Shown here in pieces: positions 16,400 to 24,104 of a stretch of 42,670 nucleotides of DNA. The stretch comes from Nocardiopsis chromatogenes YIM 90109 (lineage in GTDB: Bacteria > Actinomycetota > Actinomycetes > Streptosporangiales > Streptosporangiaceae): positions 1-42,670 of the forward strand of contig NZ_ANBH01000141.1 in assembly GCF_000341185.1 (NCBI RefSeq), in the 5' to 3' direction. Made by a program: the position numbers and the translations under genes. Position 1 is the stretch's first letter, and every line of letters begins with the position of its first letter. The notes below the pieces were generated by a model. It did not search any database. It was given only the letters and a program-made list of their open reading frames with translations, and had not been told where the DNA came from.

Positions 16400-16831
16400 G
16401 CGCGCAGTGCCCCCCACTTGGGAGCCCCGCTCCGTCACTTCGCGCCGGACGGCGGTCGCGCCGCCGGATGCTGGCCGAGCCCGCCCCCGCAGACACCGAG
16501 ACTGAACCTGCTGACGAGGGGGCCGAGGCGGCCGGCAGCGCGAACGAAGTCCTGCAGCGCGCCGTCGCCCTCGGAGTGCTTACCCCGGCCGGCCGAGCTG
16601 ATCGGCACCACCCGCCTTGAGGGGACCCCGCTGCGCGGGATCGCCAACCGGTCCGGTGAGGGGTACTGGGCGCTGGCCAAGCGGCGGTCGCGGGCCGAGG
16701 AGCGCCTGGCCGCCGCGGTCCGCGGCGGCGAACTCGACCCCGACGCCGCCCTTGAGGGGCGGCCGCGTGGCCTGGTGGTGGATTCGGTTTCGCCGGTGGT
16801 GTCCAAGGCGGGCTGGGCGCTGGCTCTTTAA
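16400..16831 (+). pseudogene. Remnant of a sigma-factor-like HTH protein of a plasmid backbone, frameshifted
   Basis: Two frames must be joined. The first ends with an acidic stretch and NEVLQRAVALGVLTPA, and the second continues AELIGTTRLEGTPLRGIANR, then YWALAKRRSRAEERLAAAVR. The combined sequence looks like a sigma-70 region 4-type helix-turn-helix (LTPA-AELIGTTRLEG...RRSRAEERL) found in proteins of actinobacterial mobile elements. One extra base near 16591 (CCGGCCGGCCGAG) breaks the frame. No in-frame start of good quality is visible. The gene is probably dead, and its presence beside the replication-relaxation gene marks the old backbone of the element. Confidence 0.55.
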
Positions 16832-16949
16832 CGGGGTAGTTCGGGCGCACACACCCGGGGGTGCGGGGAGCCCGCCTCTCCGCACCCCTCCCGGGGGCGC
16901 CAGGCCTACTGCGAGTGGCCGAGCCGACTGAGGAGCCGAACGGAGACCA

Positions 16950-17768
16950 ATGAAAGCCGACACACACGAGGACGCCCAGCGTCACGCCGAGCTCGCCCTC
17001 CTGCTGTCCGACCGGGACCGCGACGTCATCCGCGCCATTGGCAAGCACCGCGTCATGACCACCCACCACCTGCACGCCCTGTTCTTCGCCAACGTGGACA
17101 CCACCCGCACCCGGCGGCGCCTGAAAGTCCTGTACGACAGCGGCCTGCTCCAGCGCTTCCGCCCGTCCCTGCGCAAGGGAACCGCCCCCTGGCATTGGGT
17201 GCTCTCCCCCGAGGGCGAGCGCCTCCTGGACGACATGACCGGCGCCCGGCGCCCCTACGGCGCCATGACACCGGCCATCCGTCTGGCGCACTCGCAGCGC
17301 CTGGGACACTTCCTCGGGATTTCCGAGACCTACGTCGCCTTCGCGACCGCCGGACGCGCCCTGCCCGGTGAAGGCCTGAGGGGGTGGCGCAACGAGGCCG
17401 AGTGCGCCGAAAAATGGGATCGGCGCATCTTTCCGGACGCCTGGCTGCTCTGGGCCCAGGACGGCACCGACCTCGGCGCGTTTATTGAGTACGACAACGG
17501 CACCGAGGTTTTGTACAGCGTCGCCAAGAAGCTGCGCCGGTACAGCGACATAGCCGCCGTGTACGGCGAAACCTGCTTTGTCCTGTTCATCGTCCCCGCG
17601 CCGGGGCGAGAGGAGGCGTTGGCCCAAACGCTGGACCTCCATATGAAAGAGCGCGTTCAGGCGCTGCTGACCACCACCGGGCTGCTCGCTCACCCTGGCC
17701 CTGCTGCCGCCATCTGGCGAACTGCGCAAGACCACTACCGCATGCCCTTGTCCGCCGCCGAGACTTGA
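16950..17768 (+). CDS. Replication-relaxation family protein
   Basis: A 272-residue protein from ATG 16950. Residues about 20-100 form a winged helix (LLLSDRDRDVIRAIGKHRVM; TTRTRRRLKVLYDSGLLQRF; GERLLDDM), and residues 110-220 a restriction-endonuclease-like fold (AECAEKWDRRIFPDAWLLWA; FIEYDNGTEVLYSVAKKLRR; FVLFIVPAPGREEALAQTLD), which is the layout of the replication-relaxation family common on actinobacterial plasmids and integrative elements. The D-x(n)-E-x-K-like triad (D-A-W, E-Y-D, K-K) hints at nuclease ancestry. These proteins are thought to act in plasmid replication or DNA relaxation. Here it stands alone, with no replication initiator nearby. Confidence 0.85.
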   Translation: MKADTHEDAQRHAELALLLSDRDRDVIRAIGKHRVMTTHHLHALFFANVDTTRTRRRLKVLYDSGLLQRFRPSLRKGTAPWHWVLSPEGERLLDDMTGARRPYGAMTPAIRLAHSQRLGHFLGISETYVAFATAGRALPGEGLRGWRNEAECAEKWDRRIFPDAWLLWAQDGTDLGAFIEYDNGTEVLYSVAKKLRRYSDIAAVYGETCFVLFIVPAPGREEALAQTLDLHMKERVQALLTTTGLLAHPGPAAAIWRTAQDHYRMPLSAAET

Positions 17769-18234
17769 GCACGCGGGGTGCCACCTCCCATGGGGGCCAG
17801 TACCAACCGTGCCCTCACCGCACGACAGTCTCCGGACGTTATCCGGGGGCGTGTGGTCTCTGTCCGCTGGCTTCCAGAGCCGGTCGTCGACGACGTCGCG
17901 GACGAAGGGCGAGCAGGCTTCGGCGGGGAACTACAGGTGTCCCCGTCCGAGGTTCTGCGAGTCGCGGACAACCGAGCCTTCGGGTGTCGGCGAGCTCCCT
18001 ACACGTGTTGCCCGACCCACGGTAGCTACTGGACTTTGCCCAGGTAAGCATGCGCGATGCGTCGTCCATGCCTCTCGGGTGCATCACGGATGCTCTGGGC
18101 TCACGTCTCACGAGCGGCTTGACTCCCAGAAGGTCGCCGCGGGCCCCCTACCCGGTGCTCGGCGACTCGGCCCCTTGCCTGAGCCGCGGCCCCTGCCGCG
18201 GACCCCGGCTTCGTGATCGACCTGGGAGGACGGG
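17769..18234. other. Leader/intergenic region before the preQ0 operon
   Basis: No supportable gene in 466 bases. It should hold the promoter of the thirteen-gene operon. A perfect 7-bp hairpin CCGCGGC-CCCT-GCCGCGG lies at 18184-18201, about 33 bases before the TTG start, followed by the ribosome site GGGAGGA (18224-18230). I could not fit a preQ1 riboswitch to the region. Confidence 0.5.
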
Positions 18235-18912
18235 TTGCCCCCTCGAATCGTCGTCGCCGCATCCGGCGGCCTGGACAGCACGGTACTCGCCTACGACCTG
18301 GTGAACGCAGGCCATGACACCGTGCTGATCTCCTTCGACTACGGACAGCGCCACCGCCGCGAGCTGCACGCCGCCGGCCACATCGCCGACGAGCTGAAGG
18401 CTGAACACGAGATCGTCGACCTACGTGGCCTTTCTCGGCTCTTCGCCGGATCAGCGCTGACCGACTCCGCCGTCGAAGTCCCCGCACGCCCCTACACACC
18501 CCAGTCTCTGCGAACGACCGTCGTTCCGGCGCGCAACGCGATCCTGCTCAGCGTTGCTGCCGGTGCCGCCGCCTCGCGGGGGATCGGGGAAGTCGCCTTC
18601 GCCGCTCACGGCGGCGACCACCCCACGTACCCCGACTGCCGTCCGGCCTTCGTCGAGGCCATGGACCACGCGGTCCGTTCTGCGACCGAAGGCGTCGGCG
18701 ACGTCCGGATCTCCGCGCCCTTCGTCGGGTGGAACAAGGCGCGCATCGTCGAGCGTGGGCACCGCCTCGGAGTGCCGTTCGCGCTCACGTGGTCGTGCTA
18801 CCGCGGCTTGGAGCGGCACTGCGGGGTGTGCTCCACCTGTCTTGAACGCCGAGGGGCCTTCGCCGAAGCGGGAGTCATCGATCCCACGGTCTACGGCGAA
18901 GGGAGGGGGTGA
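18235..18912 (+). CDS. queC: 7-cyano-7-deazaguanine synthase QueC
   Basis: A 225-residue PP-loop ATPase that turns 7-carboxy-7-deazaguanine, ammonia and ATP into preQ0. The PP-loop SGGLDST is at residues 10-16. The family motifs FDYGQRHRRE, VPARNAILLSVAAG and AAHGGDHPTYPDCRPAF are present, as is the C-terminal zinc site CYRGLERHCGVCSTCLERRG with its four cysteines. All catalytic features are intact and length fits the family. The start is TTG 18235, with GGGAGGA five bases upstream. It opens an operon in which the next gene starts three bases after its stop. PreQ0 feeds queuosine, archaeosine, dPreQ0 DNA modification and 7-deazapurine nucleosides; no QueF is present, so the product is likely kept at the preQ0 level. 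Confidence 0.95.
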   Translation: MPPRIVVAASGGLDSTVLAYDLVNAGHDTVLISFDYGQRHRRELHAAGHIADELKAEHEIVDLRGLSRLFAGSALTDSAVEVPARPYTPQSLRTTVVPARNAILLSVAAGAAASRGIGEVAFAAHGGDHPTYPDCRPAFVEAMDHAVRSATEGVGDVRISAPFVGWNKARIVERGHRLGVPFALTWSCYRGLERHCGVCSTCLERRGAFAEAGVIDPTVYGEGRG

Positions 18913-18915
18913 GCC

Positions 18916-19293
18916 GTGGCAACCACGATCGGCAAGACCTTCACATTCGCCGCCGCCCACTACCTCTCGAATCTGCCACCAGGCCACAAGTGCGCCCGCC
19001 TTCACGGCCACACGTACACCGTCACCGTGGAACTCACGGCCGACGACCTCATCGAGCCCGGCTTCGTCACCGACTTCGGCGACCTCGCACCGTTCTACGA
19101 GTACCTGAAGGTGCACCTGGACCACCGCCTCCTCAATGACGTCCTCGATCAGGAGCCCACCTGCGAACTGATCGCCCGCCACTTGGCTGACTGGTTCCAA
19201 CGGCATGTCGAAGCCCAGATCCCCGGCCGCCTCCATGCACTCGCCGTCGCGGAGTCGCCCACGAGCTGGGCCCGGTGGGAGGTCCGGCGATGA
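18916..19293 (+). CDS. queD: 6-carboxy-5,6,7,8-tetrahydropterin synthase QueD
   Basis: A 125-residue PTPS-family enzyme making 6-carboxytetrahydropterin from dihydroneopterin triphosphate, the second step to preQ0. The zinc ligands are seen as FAAAHYL (first His) and CARLHGHTYTV (catalytic Cys plus HGH), with the catalytic DHRLLND segment at about residues 74-80 and the substrate-binding ESPTSWARW near the end. GTG 18916 follows the queC stop by three bases behind GGGAGGGGG. The end overlaps queE by four bases (ATGA). GTP cyclohydrolase I is not encoded nearby; the housekeeping FolE would supply the substrate. Confidence 0.94.
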   Translation: MATTIGKTFTFAAAHYLSNLPPGHKCARLHGHTYTVTVELTADDLIEPGFVTDFGDLAPFYEYLKVHLDHRLLNDVLDQEPTCELIARHLADWFQRHVEAQIPGRLHALAVAESPTSWARWEVRR

Positions 19294-20003
19294 ACCTGCT
19301 CTTGCATCCGGCATTCGACGAACCGGACCTGCGCATCAGTGAGGTATTCGGGCCGACACTCCAAGGCGAGGGGCCCAGCTGCGGCCAGCGGGCCCTCTTC
19401 ATCCGCCTCGCCGACTGCAACCTCGCGTGCGACTGGTGCGATACCCCCTACTCCTGGCGTTGGAGCGACCACGACCGCGCCGAGGAAACCCACCTGTCCG
19501 GGGGCGATCCGCTGCTCGCCCGCATCCGCGCCGAACAGCCGGCACTGGTCGTGATCACCGGAGGGGAACCACTGCTCCAGCAGTTCGCCGTCGAACCGTT
19601 CGTCGGCACGCTCACCGAGGAGCAGATCCCCGTCGAGATCGAGACCAACGGCACGCGGATCCCAGGCCCCCTGCTGGGCGGCGCGCGATTCAACGTCTCA
19701 CCCAAGCTCGCGAACTCCGGGATGAAGCGCGAGCGCAGGATCGTCCCGAAGGCTCTGCGTGTGCTGAACCGCACCGGGCGGGCCGTCTTCAAGTTCGTGG
19801 TCGAGGCCCCTGAGGAGCTGGACGAAGTCGAAGCCCTCACCGACGAGTTCGACCTCCACCCGGTGTGGATCATGCCCCAGGCCGCGAACCGCGAGGAACT
19901 GCTCACCCGCCAGGCTGAAATCGCCGACGAGGTCATTGCGCGCGGCTGGAACCTCTCCACCCGGATGCAGACCCTGCTCTGGGGAGGCGAACGTGGCCGC
20001 TGA
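19290..20003 (+). CDS. queE: 7-carboxy-7-deazaguanine synthase QueE
   Basis: A 237-residue radical SAM enzyme that contracts the pterin ring to 7-carboxy-7-deazaguanine. The cluster motif is CNLACDWCDTPY at residues about 45-56 (a C-x3-C-x2-C form), preceded by VFGPTLQGEGPSCGQRALFI, the usual QueE opening. VITGGEPLLQ and EIETNGT are the S-adenosylmethionine-binding motifs, and FNVSPKLANSG is the SPK segment typical of QueE. ATG 19290 overlaps the queD stop. The tail WIMPQA...LSTRMQTLLWG is also characteristic. All required residues appear intact, so queC-D-E should give preQ0 from dihydroneopterin triphosphate. Confidence 0.94.
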   Translation: MNLLLHPAFDEPDLRISEVFGPTLQGEGPSCGQRALFIRLADCNLACDWCDTPYSWRWSDHDRAEETHLSGGDPLLARIRAEQPALVVITGGEPLLQQFAVEPFVGTLTEEQIPVEIETNGTRIPGPLLGGARFNVSPKLANSGMKRERRIVPKALRVLNRTGRAVFKFVVEAPEELDEVEALTDEFDLHPVWIMPQAANREELLTRQAEIADEVIARGWNLSTRMQTLLWGGERGR

Positions 20004-20658
20004 CACCAGGCCTGGGCAGGGCCGTCTTTTCCCCTCCGCCGAACCGCGCGTGTTGGGGAGCGGTGAGCCGCGAAGAGGAAGCGTTCCTACTGCCCAGGTA
20101 CTCCCGAGCCTATCCCGGATGTGCCGCCCCGTCCGCTGGATCAGAGTTCCGGGTCCGGACCATGACGACTTCGGCGACTTGTGGTGGGCCGCGACTCCCT
20201 TGCTGGCCGTACCGCGCCGCATGCAGCACGAGCGACCGCTCACCTGGATCGACCACCACCAGGCGGCCCGCGCCGCTGAGGATGTCGGGGGCCGCATCCC
20301 GACCGGTGCCGAGTGGGAATGGATGGCCGGGGGCGGCCATCGGCGCTACCCATGGGGCGATGCCGATCCCGACGAACACCGGGCGAACCTGCGGGGCGCG
20401 GCGGGGATGCCGACCCCGCCGTGGGACCGTCGGCTCGGTGCGACTCCCGAGGGCTTGCTGGACGTCGCAGGCAATGTCTGGGAATGGACGTCCACCACTG
20501 TCCCTGGTGACGGCGCCCAGATCCGCGGGGGCTCCTACAACTCCATCCCCTTGTACGCCACCTGCACCTTCGTCGCCGAGGCCCCGAGAACCCTCAAGTC
20601 GCGGGGGATCGGCGTCCGGCCCGTGAGGGAGGTGCCGCCGTGCCGGTGGCAGGACTGA
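19993..20658 (+). CDS. SUMF1/formylglycine-generating-enzyme-like protein (C-type-lectin fold)
   Basis: A 221-residue protein from GTG 19993, which has a GGGGAGG ribosome site and overlaps queE by 11 bases. The conserved FGE-sulfatase core is seen from residue ~90: AARAAEDVGGRIPTGAEWEW, RYPWGDADPDEHRANLRG, GLLDVAGNVWEWTSTTVPGD and IRGGSYNSIPLYATCTF, ending with GIGVRPV. It is short for the family (usually 250-350) and its first 60 residues are not recognisable. The family includes sulfatase-activating enzymes and non-haem iron enzymes such as EgtB, and also ligand-binding lectin-like proteins. No sulfatase lies in the window. A role as an oxygenase acting on the 7-deazaguanine product is possible. 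Confidence 0.85.
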   Translation: MAADTRPGQGRLFPSAEPRVLGSGEPRRGSVPTAQVLPSLSRMCRPVRWIRVPGPDHDDFGDLWWAATPLLAVPRRMQHERPLTWIDHHQAARAAEDVGGRIPTGAEWEWMAGGGHRRYPWGDADPDEHRANLRGAAGMPTPPWDRRLGATPEGLLDVAGNVWEWTSTTVPGDGAQIRGGSYNSIPLYATCTFVAEAPRTLKSRGIGVRPVREVPPCRWQD

Positions 20659-21068
20659 TCATCGTCGGATGCTCCCGTAGAAAGAAGCCGTACGCCGCCC
20701 CCGCACTCGACCTCTACGAGGGCTGGTGCGTACCCCGGCTGCGCCAAGCGATCGCGCCCCATCAACGGAACCGCGTCCTCGTAATGTCCGCACGCCACGG
20801 CCTCCTCCAGGCCGACGAACAGGTTGACCCCTACGACCAGGCCATGACGCCCGAGAGGGCCCAACGGCTGCGCCCTCACACGTTCTTCGCTCTGGCCGAG
20901 CTCCACCGGAACCTTCGCGTCAGCGAAGCGCTGCTGCTCCTCCCGGAGCTGTATGTGGCGGCGCTCGACGCCTCCAAGGTCGCCCCGGTCGTCCACACCG
21001 TCAGCGACCCGGTAGAGGAGTGGTCCAGAGCCGAAGCGATCCTCAACTATTGGGGGTGGTCGCCATGA
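20640..21068 (+). CDS. DUF6884-like protein with CSRRKKPY motif
   Basis: A 142-residue protein from GTG 20640 (GGAGGTG upstream), overlapping the SUMF1-like gene by 19 bases and the next gene by 4. It begins VAGLIIVGCSRRKKPYAAPALDLYEG and continues RVLVMSARHGLLQADEQVDP with YDQAM, a layout I associate with DUF6884 proteins, some of which are encoded in phages and elements beside preQ0 genes. The C-x4-KPY segment recalls, but does not equal, the PCx3KPY signature of archaeosine synthase ArcS, which acts on the nitrile of preQ0 in tRNA. An enzyme acting on a 7-deazaguanine base is therefore an attractive but unproven role. Confidence 0.7.
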   Translation: MPVAGLIIVGCSRRKKPYAAPALDLYEGWCVPRLRQAIAPHQRNRVLVMSARHGLLQADEQVDPYDQAMTPERAQRLRPHTFFALAELHRNLRVSEALLLLPELYVAALDASKVAPVVHTVSDPVEEWSRAEAILNYWGWSP

Positions 21069-21607
21069 CGGCCACCGAACGCGCCTTCAACGACGGCCAT
21101 CTGTGGACGCTGGACTTCGCCACAGCACTGGAAGGGGCACGGCTCCTCGCCGACGCCCCCGAAGTACGCCACGCCGACCTTGTCCTAGCGGTGGCACGGG
21201 GAGGTCTCTGGCCGGCCGCAACGATCGCGGCCCGACTGCGCCTTCCCCTCGTCTCCGTGCAGGCCATGCACAACCCGTCGGACGCAGTGCGGGTCCAGGC
21301 CGAGAACGTGGTTAAGGTGTCGCCGTTCTCAGGCTTCGCCGACGTCCCTCAGCAAGGCGTCATCGTCGACGACATCTGCGGCACCGGGTCCACGCTTGAG
21401 GCGGTCCGTGCAGTTCTTCCGCCTCCACTGAACCAAGCGCCTGCCGTCACTCTGTGCCGCAACACCGCCGCCCGGCTCAGCCCGGAGGCGTGGGTGTGGG
21501 ACGTGTCCGACTGGGTCTGCTTCCCCTGGGAGACCCCTCCTTCGACCCATGAACCGACCCGTCCGCTGCCACTCCCAGAACAAGGACGTATCCGGAGGCG
21601 TCGATGA
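21065..21607 (+). CDS. Phosphoribosyltransferase-domain protein
   Basis: A 180-residue type I PRTase. The PRPP-binding loop is VIVDDICGTGSTLEA at residues about 99-113, with the two acidic residues before the loop, and the N-terminal pyrophosphate-binding turn is LAVARGGLWPA near residue 43. The hood region is variable, as expected for base specificity. The closest classes by layout are xanthine/guanine PRTases. Since it is translationally coupled to preQ0 genes (ATGA at 21065-21068), it may attach ribose 5-phosphate to preQ0 or a derivative, as ToyH is proposed to do in toyocamycin biosynthesis. ATG 21065 and ATGA overlap with the next gene at 21604 fix both ends. Confidence 0.88.
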   Translation: MTATERAFNDGHLWTLDFATALEGARLLADAPEVRHADLVLAVARGGLWPAATIAARLRLPLVSVQAMHNPSDAVRVQAENVVKVSPFSGFADVPQQGVIVDDICGTGSTLEAVRAVLPPPLNQAPAVTLCRNTAARLSPEAWVWDVSDWVCFPWETPPSTHEPTRPLPLPEQGRIRRRR

Positions 21608-22695
21608 ACATCGCATTCGTACTCCTGACCTACGGCATCGACGAGCCCGCGGGGATCGAATACAGCGTCGACGCACTTGCGGAAGGGTGCCGCCGCCTCG
21701 GCCATGAAGCGTTTATCCTCACCTCCGCCACTTCCCAGGGTCGCCGTAGCGATCTCGTACGGCTCAGCACAGTCCACCTCCCGCGTCCCGCGACCGAGGA
21801 GGACCTGATGAAGGAGCTGAAGGACCCGGCGCCGGTCTGCCGCGAGGTCGAGCGGATACTCACTGACCTGCGCGTCGATGCCGTGTGCTGGGCGGACGCG
21901 AGTTGGGGACTCGGCTATCTCGCCCCAGCGCCTCCCGGAATCAGCACGGTTCTGCGATTCGGCGTGCTCCGCACGGACCCGCTCATGCAACGGGCGCTCG
22001 GACACGGACCGGACGCCGTCTTCACCTGCTCCCCTTACCTCACCCGGTCAGCGACCGACGCCGGACTGGACACCACGGCCTGGCGCTCGATCCCCGATCC
22101 GCTGCGCCGGACCCCGGATCCCGTCCCTCCCGACCGGCGGGAACACCTCAGGAAGAGCGCGCCGGTCCGCATCGCGGTCCGCGCCGAACCGCACAAGGGC
22201 ATCGAGGAGTTCATCGATGCGTGCCCCAGCAACTGGTCGCGCCCGGTCGAGATCGCACTCGCAGCGGCGGCCTTCGAGTACTGGCCCGGCATGCAGCAAG
22301 AGGTCATCGACGAATGCCGACGCCGGGCTGAGACCAGCCGAACGGTGCGCATCCTCCCCGCCCTGCCCTGGGACCGGGTCGGGGACTTCTTCGCAGGCGC
22401 CGCCGTGACGGTGAACTGCTCGACCGCCCCTGAGACGTTCGGGATCGCCGCCGCTCAGTCCCTCGCGGTCGGTACCCCCGTCGTCCACTACGCGCTGGGG
22501 CATCTACCGTCCCTCGTCGGAGAAGGCGGGCCTTCCATCGATCCAGCAGCCGGTCCGCACCGGATCTGGGAGGAGATCGACGCCCTCCTTGCCGACGCTG
22601 AGCGCTATCACCGTGCGGCCGGGCGGGCACCGCTCCGCATCGCCGACCTGACGCCTGAAGAGTGCGCGGCACGCTTCCTCTCCCTGATCAGCTGA
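21604..22695 (+). CDS. GT-B glycosyltransferase (GT4-like)
   Basis: A 363-residue cytoplasmic glycosyltransferase. The N-terminal Rossmann domain opens MNIAFVLLTYGIDEPAGIEY and includes the SVDALAEGCRRLGHEAFILT helix-strand unit. The C-terminal domain holds the nucleotide-sugar site: PETFGIAAAQSLAVGTPVVH (residues about 277-296), the ExxxxxxxE-like element of GT4/GT1, where the second acidic residue appears as Gln/Ala. LPALPWDRVGDFFAGAAVTV precedes it as usual. It overlaps the PRTase gene by four bases. The donor cannot be read from sequence; the PIG-L deacetylase next door suggests an N-acetylhexosamine. Confidence 0.88.
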   Translation: MNIAFVLLTYGIDEPAGIEYSVDALAEGCRRLGHEAFILTSATSQGRRSDLVRLSTVHLPRPATEEDLMKELKDPAPVCREVERILTDLRVDAVCWADASWGLGYLAPAPPGISTVLRFGVLRTDPLMQRALGHGPDAVFTCSPYLTRSATDAGLDTTAWRSIPDPLRRTPDPVPPDRREHLRKSAPVRIAVRAEPHKGIEEFIDACPSNWSRPVEIALAAAAFEYWPGMQQEVIDECRRRAETSRTVRILPALPWDRVGDFFAGAAVTVNCSTAPETFGIAAAQSLAVGTPVVHYALGHLPSLVGEGGPSIDPAAGPHRIWEEIDALLADAERYHRAAGRAPLRIADLTPEECAARFLSLIS

Positions 22696-22721
22696 CTCCC
22701 GCCCCGTGAAGGAGTTGCGCC

Positions 22722-23375
22722 ATGCCCGTATTCGGCATGCCCGAAGGCGGAACCGCTCTGGTCATCGCCCCTCACCCCGACGACGAGACCCTTGGTGCCG
22801 GCGGAACCCTCGCGCGCCTGGCTCGTGAGGGGATCAAGGTCTGCATCCTGGTCCTCGGCATCCCTGAGGACGATGTCGACGTGCGGACGAAGGAGTTCGA
22901 CGCGGCCTGTCGCACGCTCGGGGTCGCCGAGGCCCTTATGGCGAGCCAAGTTCCGTCCCGCCCGTATGACCTGGTGGGCTTCCTAGAAGCCGGAACCCCT
23001 CTCGGTCTGGACGCGCTGCGGCCCGATCTGCTCCTCATCCCGGCCGCAGAAGGCCACCACCACGATCACCGAATCACCCACCACGCCGCCTTGGCTGCCG
23101 CTCGTCCCCGTCCCCGGGGTTTCCCGCGTGCCGTACTGGGGTTCCGCGGGCCGGACGACTACTGGCCCGAGGCAGGCGAACCTGCGCGCGTGAGCGTCGA
23201 CATCAGCGCCCACCAGGCCACCAAGATGTCGGCCCTGACCTGCTACGCGAGCCAGTTGCGCGAGCCGCCCCACCCGCGCAGCCTGCTGAAGATCAGCGAC
23301 CTGGACTCGGCTATGGGTGCCCGCGCCGGGACTGCGGCCGCCGAACAGTTCATCGCCTACCGGATGGTGGTCTGA
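22722..23375 (+). CDS. PIG-L/LmbE family deacetylase
   Basis: A 217-residue zinc-dependent N-deacetylase. The metal site is clear: APHPDDETLGAGG at residues about 16-28 (HPDD with the catalytic Asp) and AEGHHHDHRITHHAAL near residue 110 (the HxxH ligand region). The family removes the acetyl group of GlcNAc-linked substrates, as MshB does in mycothiol and PIG-L in GPI anchors. Located between two glycosyltransferases, its most likely substrate is the N-acetyl sugar that one of them transfers. ATG 22722 has GAAGGAG upstream; the gene ends directly before the WbqC-like GTG. Confidence 0.92.
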   Translation: MPVFGMPEGGTALVIAPHPDDETLGAGGTLARLAREGIKVCILVLGIPEDDVDVRTKEFDAACRTLGVAEALMASQVPSRPYDLVGFLEAGTPLGLDALRPDLLLIPAAEGHHHDHRITHHAALAAARPRPRGFPRAVLGFRGPDDYWPEAGEPARVSVDISAHQATKMSALTCYASQLREPPHPRSLLKISDLDSAMGARAGTAAAEQFIAYRMVV

Positions 23376-24104
23376 GTGCCCGCCCAGCAGCGCACCCTCG
23401 TCGCACACCAGCCCGCTTACCTGCCTTGGGGAGGCTATTTCTCCCGCCTCCTGGACGCCGAGGAACTGGTCCTGCTCGACCACGTCCAGTTCGTTCCACG
23501 GAGCCCGCAGTGCCGCAACCACGTTCGCGCGCCCCGAGGCGGTCCGCTCCGGTTGAGCGTGCCCGTCGTCCAGCGCTTCGGACAGCGCATCGAACACGTC
23601 CGCATCGCCGACGAGCCCTGGGCGGCCCGGCACTGGCGCTCATTACAGGCCAGCTACCGGCGCGCCCCGTACTGGGACTCCTACGCCGAGCGGCTCCACC
23701 ACATCTACCACCGCCGCTGGGAGCGCCTTGCGGAGCTCGACATCGCGGTGACCCGGCTGATCACAGACGCGCTCGGCCTGGACATCGGGTTCGTGCGCTC
23801 TTCGGCGCTCGCCCCAGCCGGGACCCGCACCGAGATGCTGATCGACCTGGCGCGAATCAGAGGGGCGGACCGGATCCGAGTCGGGCCCAGCGGGCCGGGT
23901 TACCTCGACCGTGAACTCCTCGTCGACGCCGGGATCGGCGTCGAAGTCGCCCACTTCGACCCGCCTGCATACGACCAGGGCCCGGGAGCGTTCACCCCGG
24001 GACTCTCAGCGTTGGACCTGATCATGTGGGCAGGGCTGAAGGCGAAGGACATCCTCGCCGGTGCCGGATCCATCGCCCCGCTGAAGGCGGTGCTCAGAGC
24101 ATGA
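23376..24104 (+). CDS. WbqC-like family protein
   Basis: A 242-residue protein with the WbqC signature: VAHQPAYLPWGGYFSRLLDA at residues 9-28, then LLDHVQFVPRSPQCRNHVRA with the conserved Asp-Gln/Phe and Asn-His/Arg residues, and IRVGPSGPGYLD followed by FDPPAYDQGPGAFTPGLSAL near the end. WbqC proteins are found in O-antigen and related polysaccharide clusters and are suspected to take part in modification of amino sugars; the exact reaction is not established to my knowledge. Beside a deacetylase, re-acylation or aminoacylation of the freed amine is an inference. GTG 23376 directly follows the previous stop, and the end overlaps the next gene by ATGA. Confidence 0.87.
   Translation: MPAQQRTLVAHQPAYLPWGGYFSRLLDAEELVLLDHVQFVPRSPQCRNHVRAPRGGPLRLSVPVVQRFGQRIEHVRIADEPWAARHWRSLQASYRRAPYWDSYAERLHHIYHRRWERLAELDIAVTRLITDALGLDIGFVRSSALAPAGTRTEMLIDLARIRGADRIRVGPSGPGYLDRELLVDAGIGVEVAHFDPPAYDQGPGAFTPGLSALDLIMWAGLKAKDILAGAGSIAPLKAVLRA

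Noticed and set aside
17769-18234. preQ1-type riboswitch before queC
   Set aside because: I could not fit the short aptamer (stem-loop plus A-rich pseudoknot tail) to the GC-rich leader; only a simple 7-bp hairpin is visible.
18235-24104. Known pyrrolopyrimidine antibiotic cluster (toyocamycin, sangivamycin, huimycin)
   Set aside because: Shares preQ0 genes and a PRTase or glycosyltransferase idea, but dedicated GTP cyclohydrolase, nitrile hydratase, GMP-reductase-like, adenylosuccinate-type and methyltransferase genes are absent, while RT-like, WbqC and nucleases are extra.
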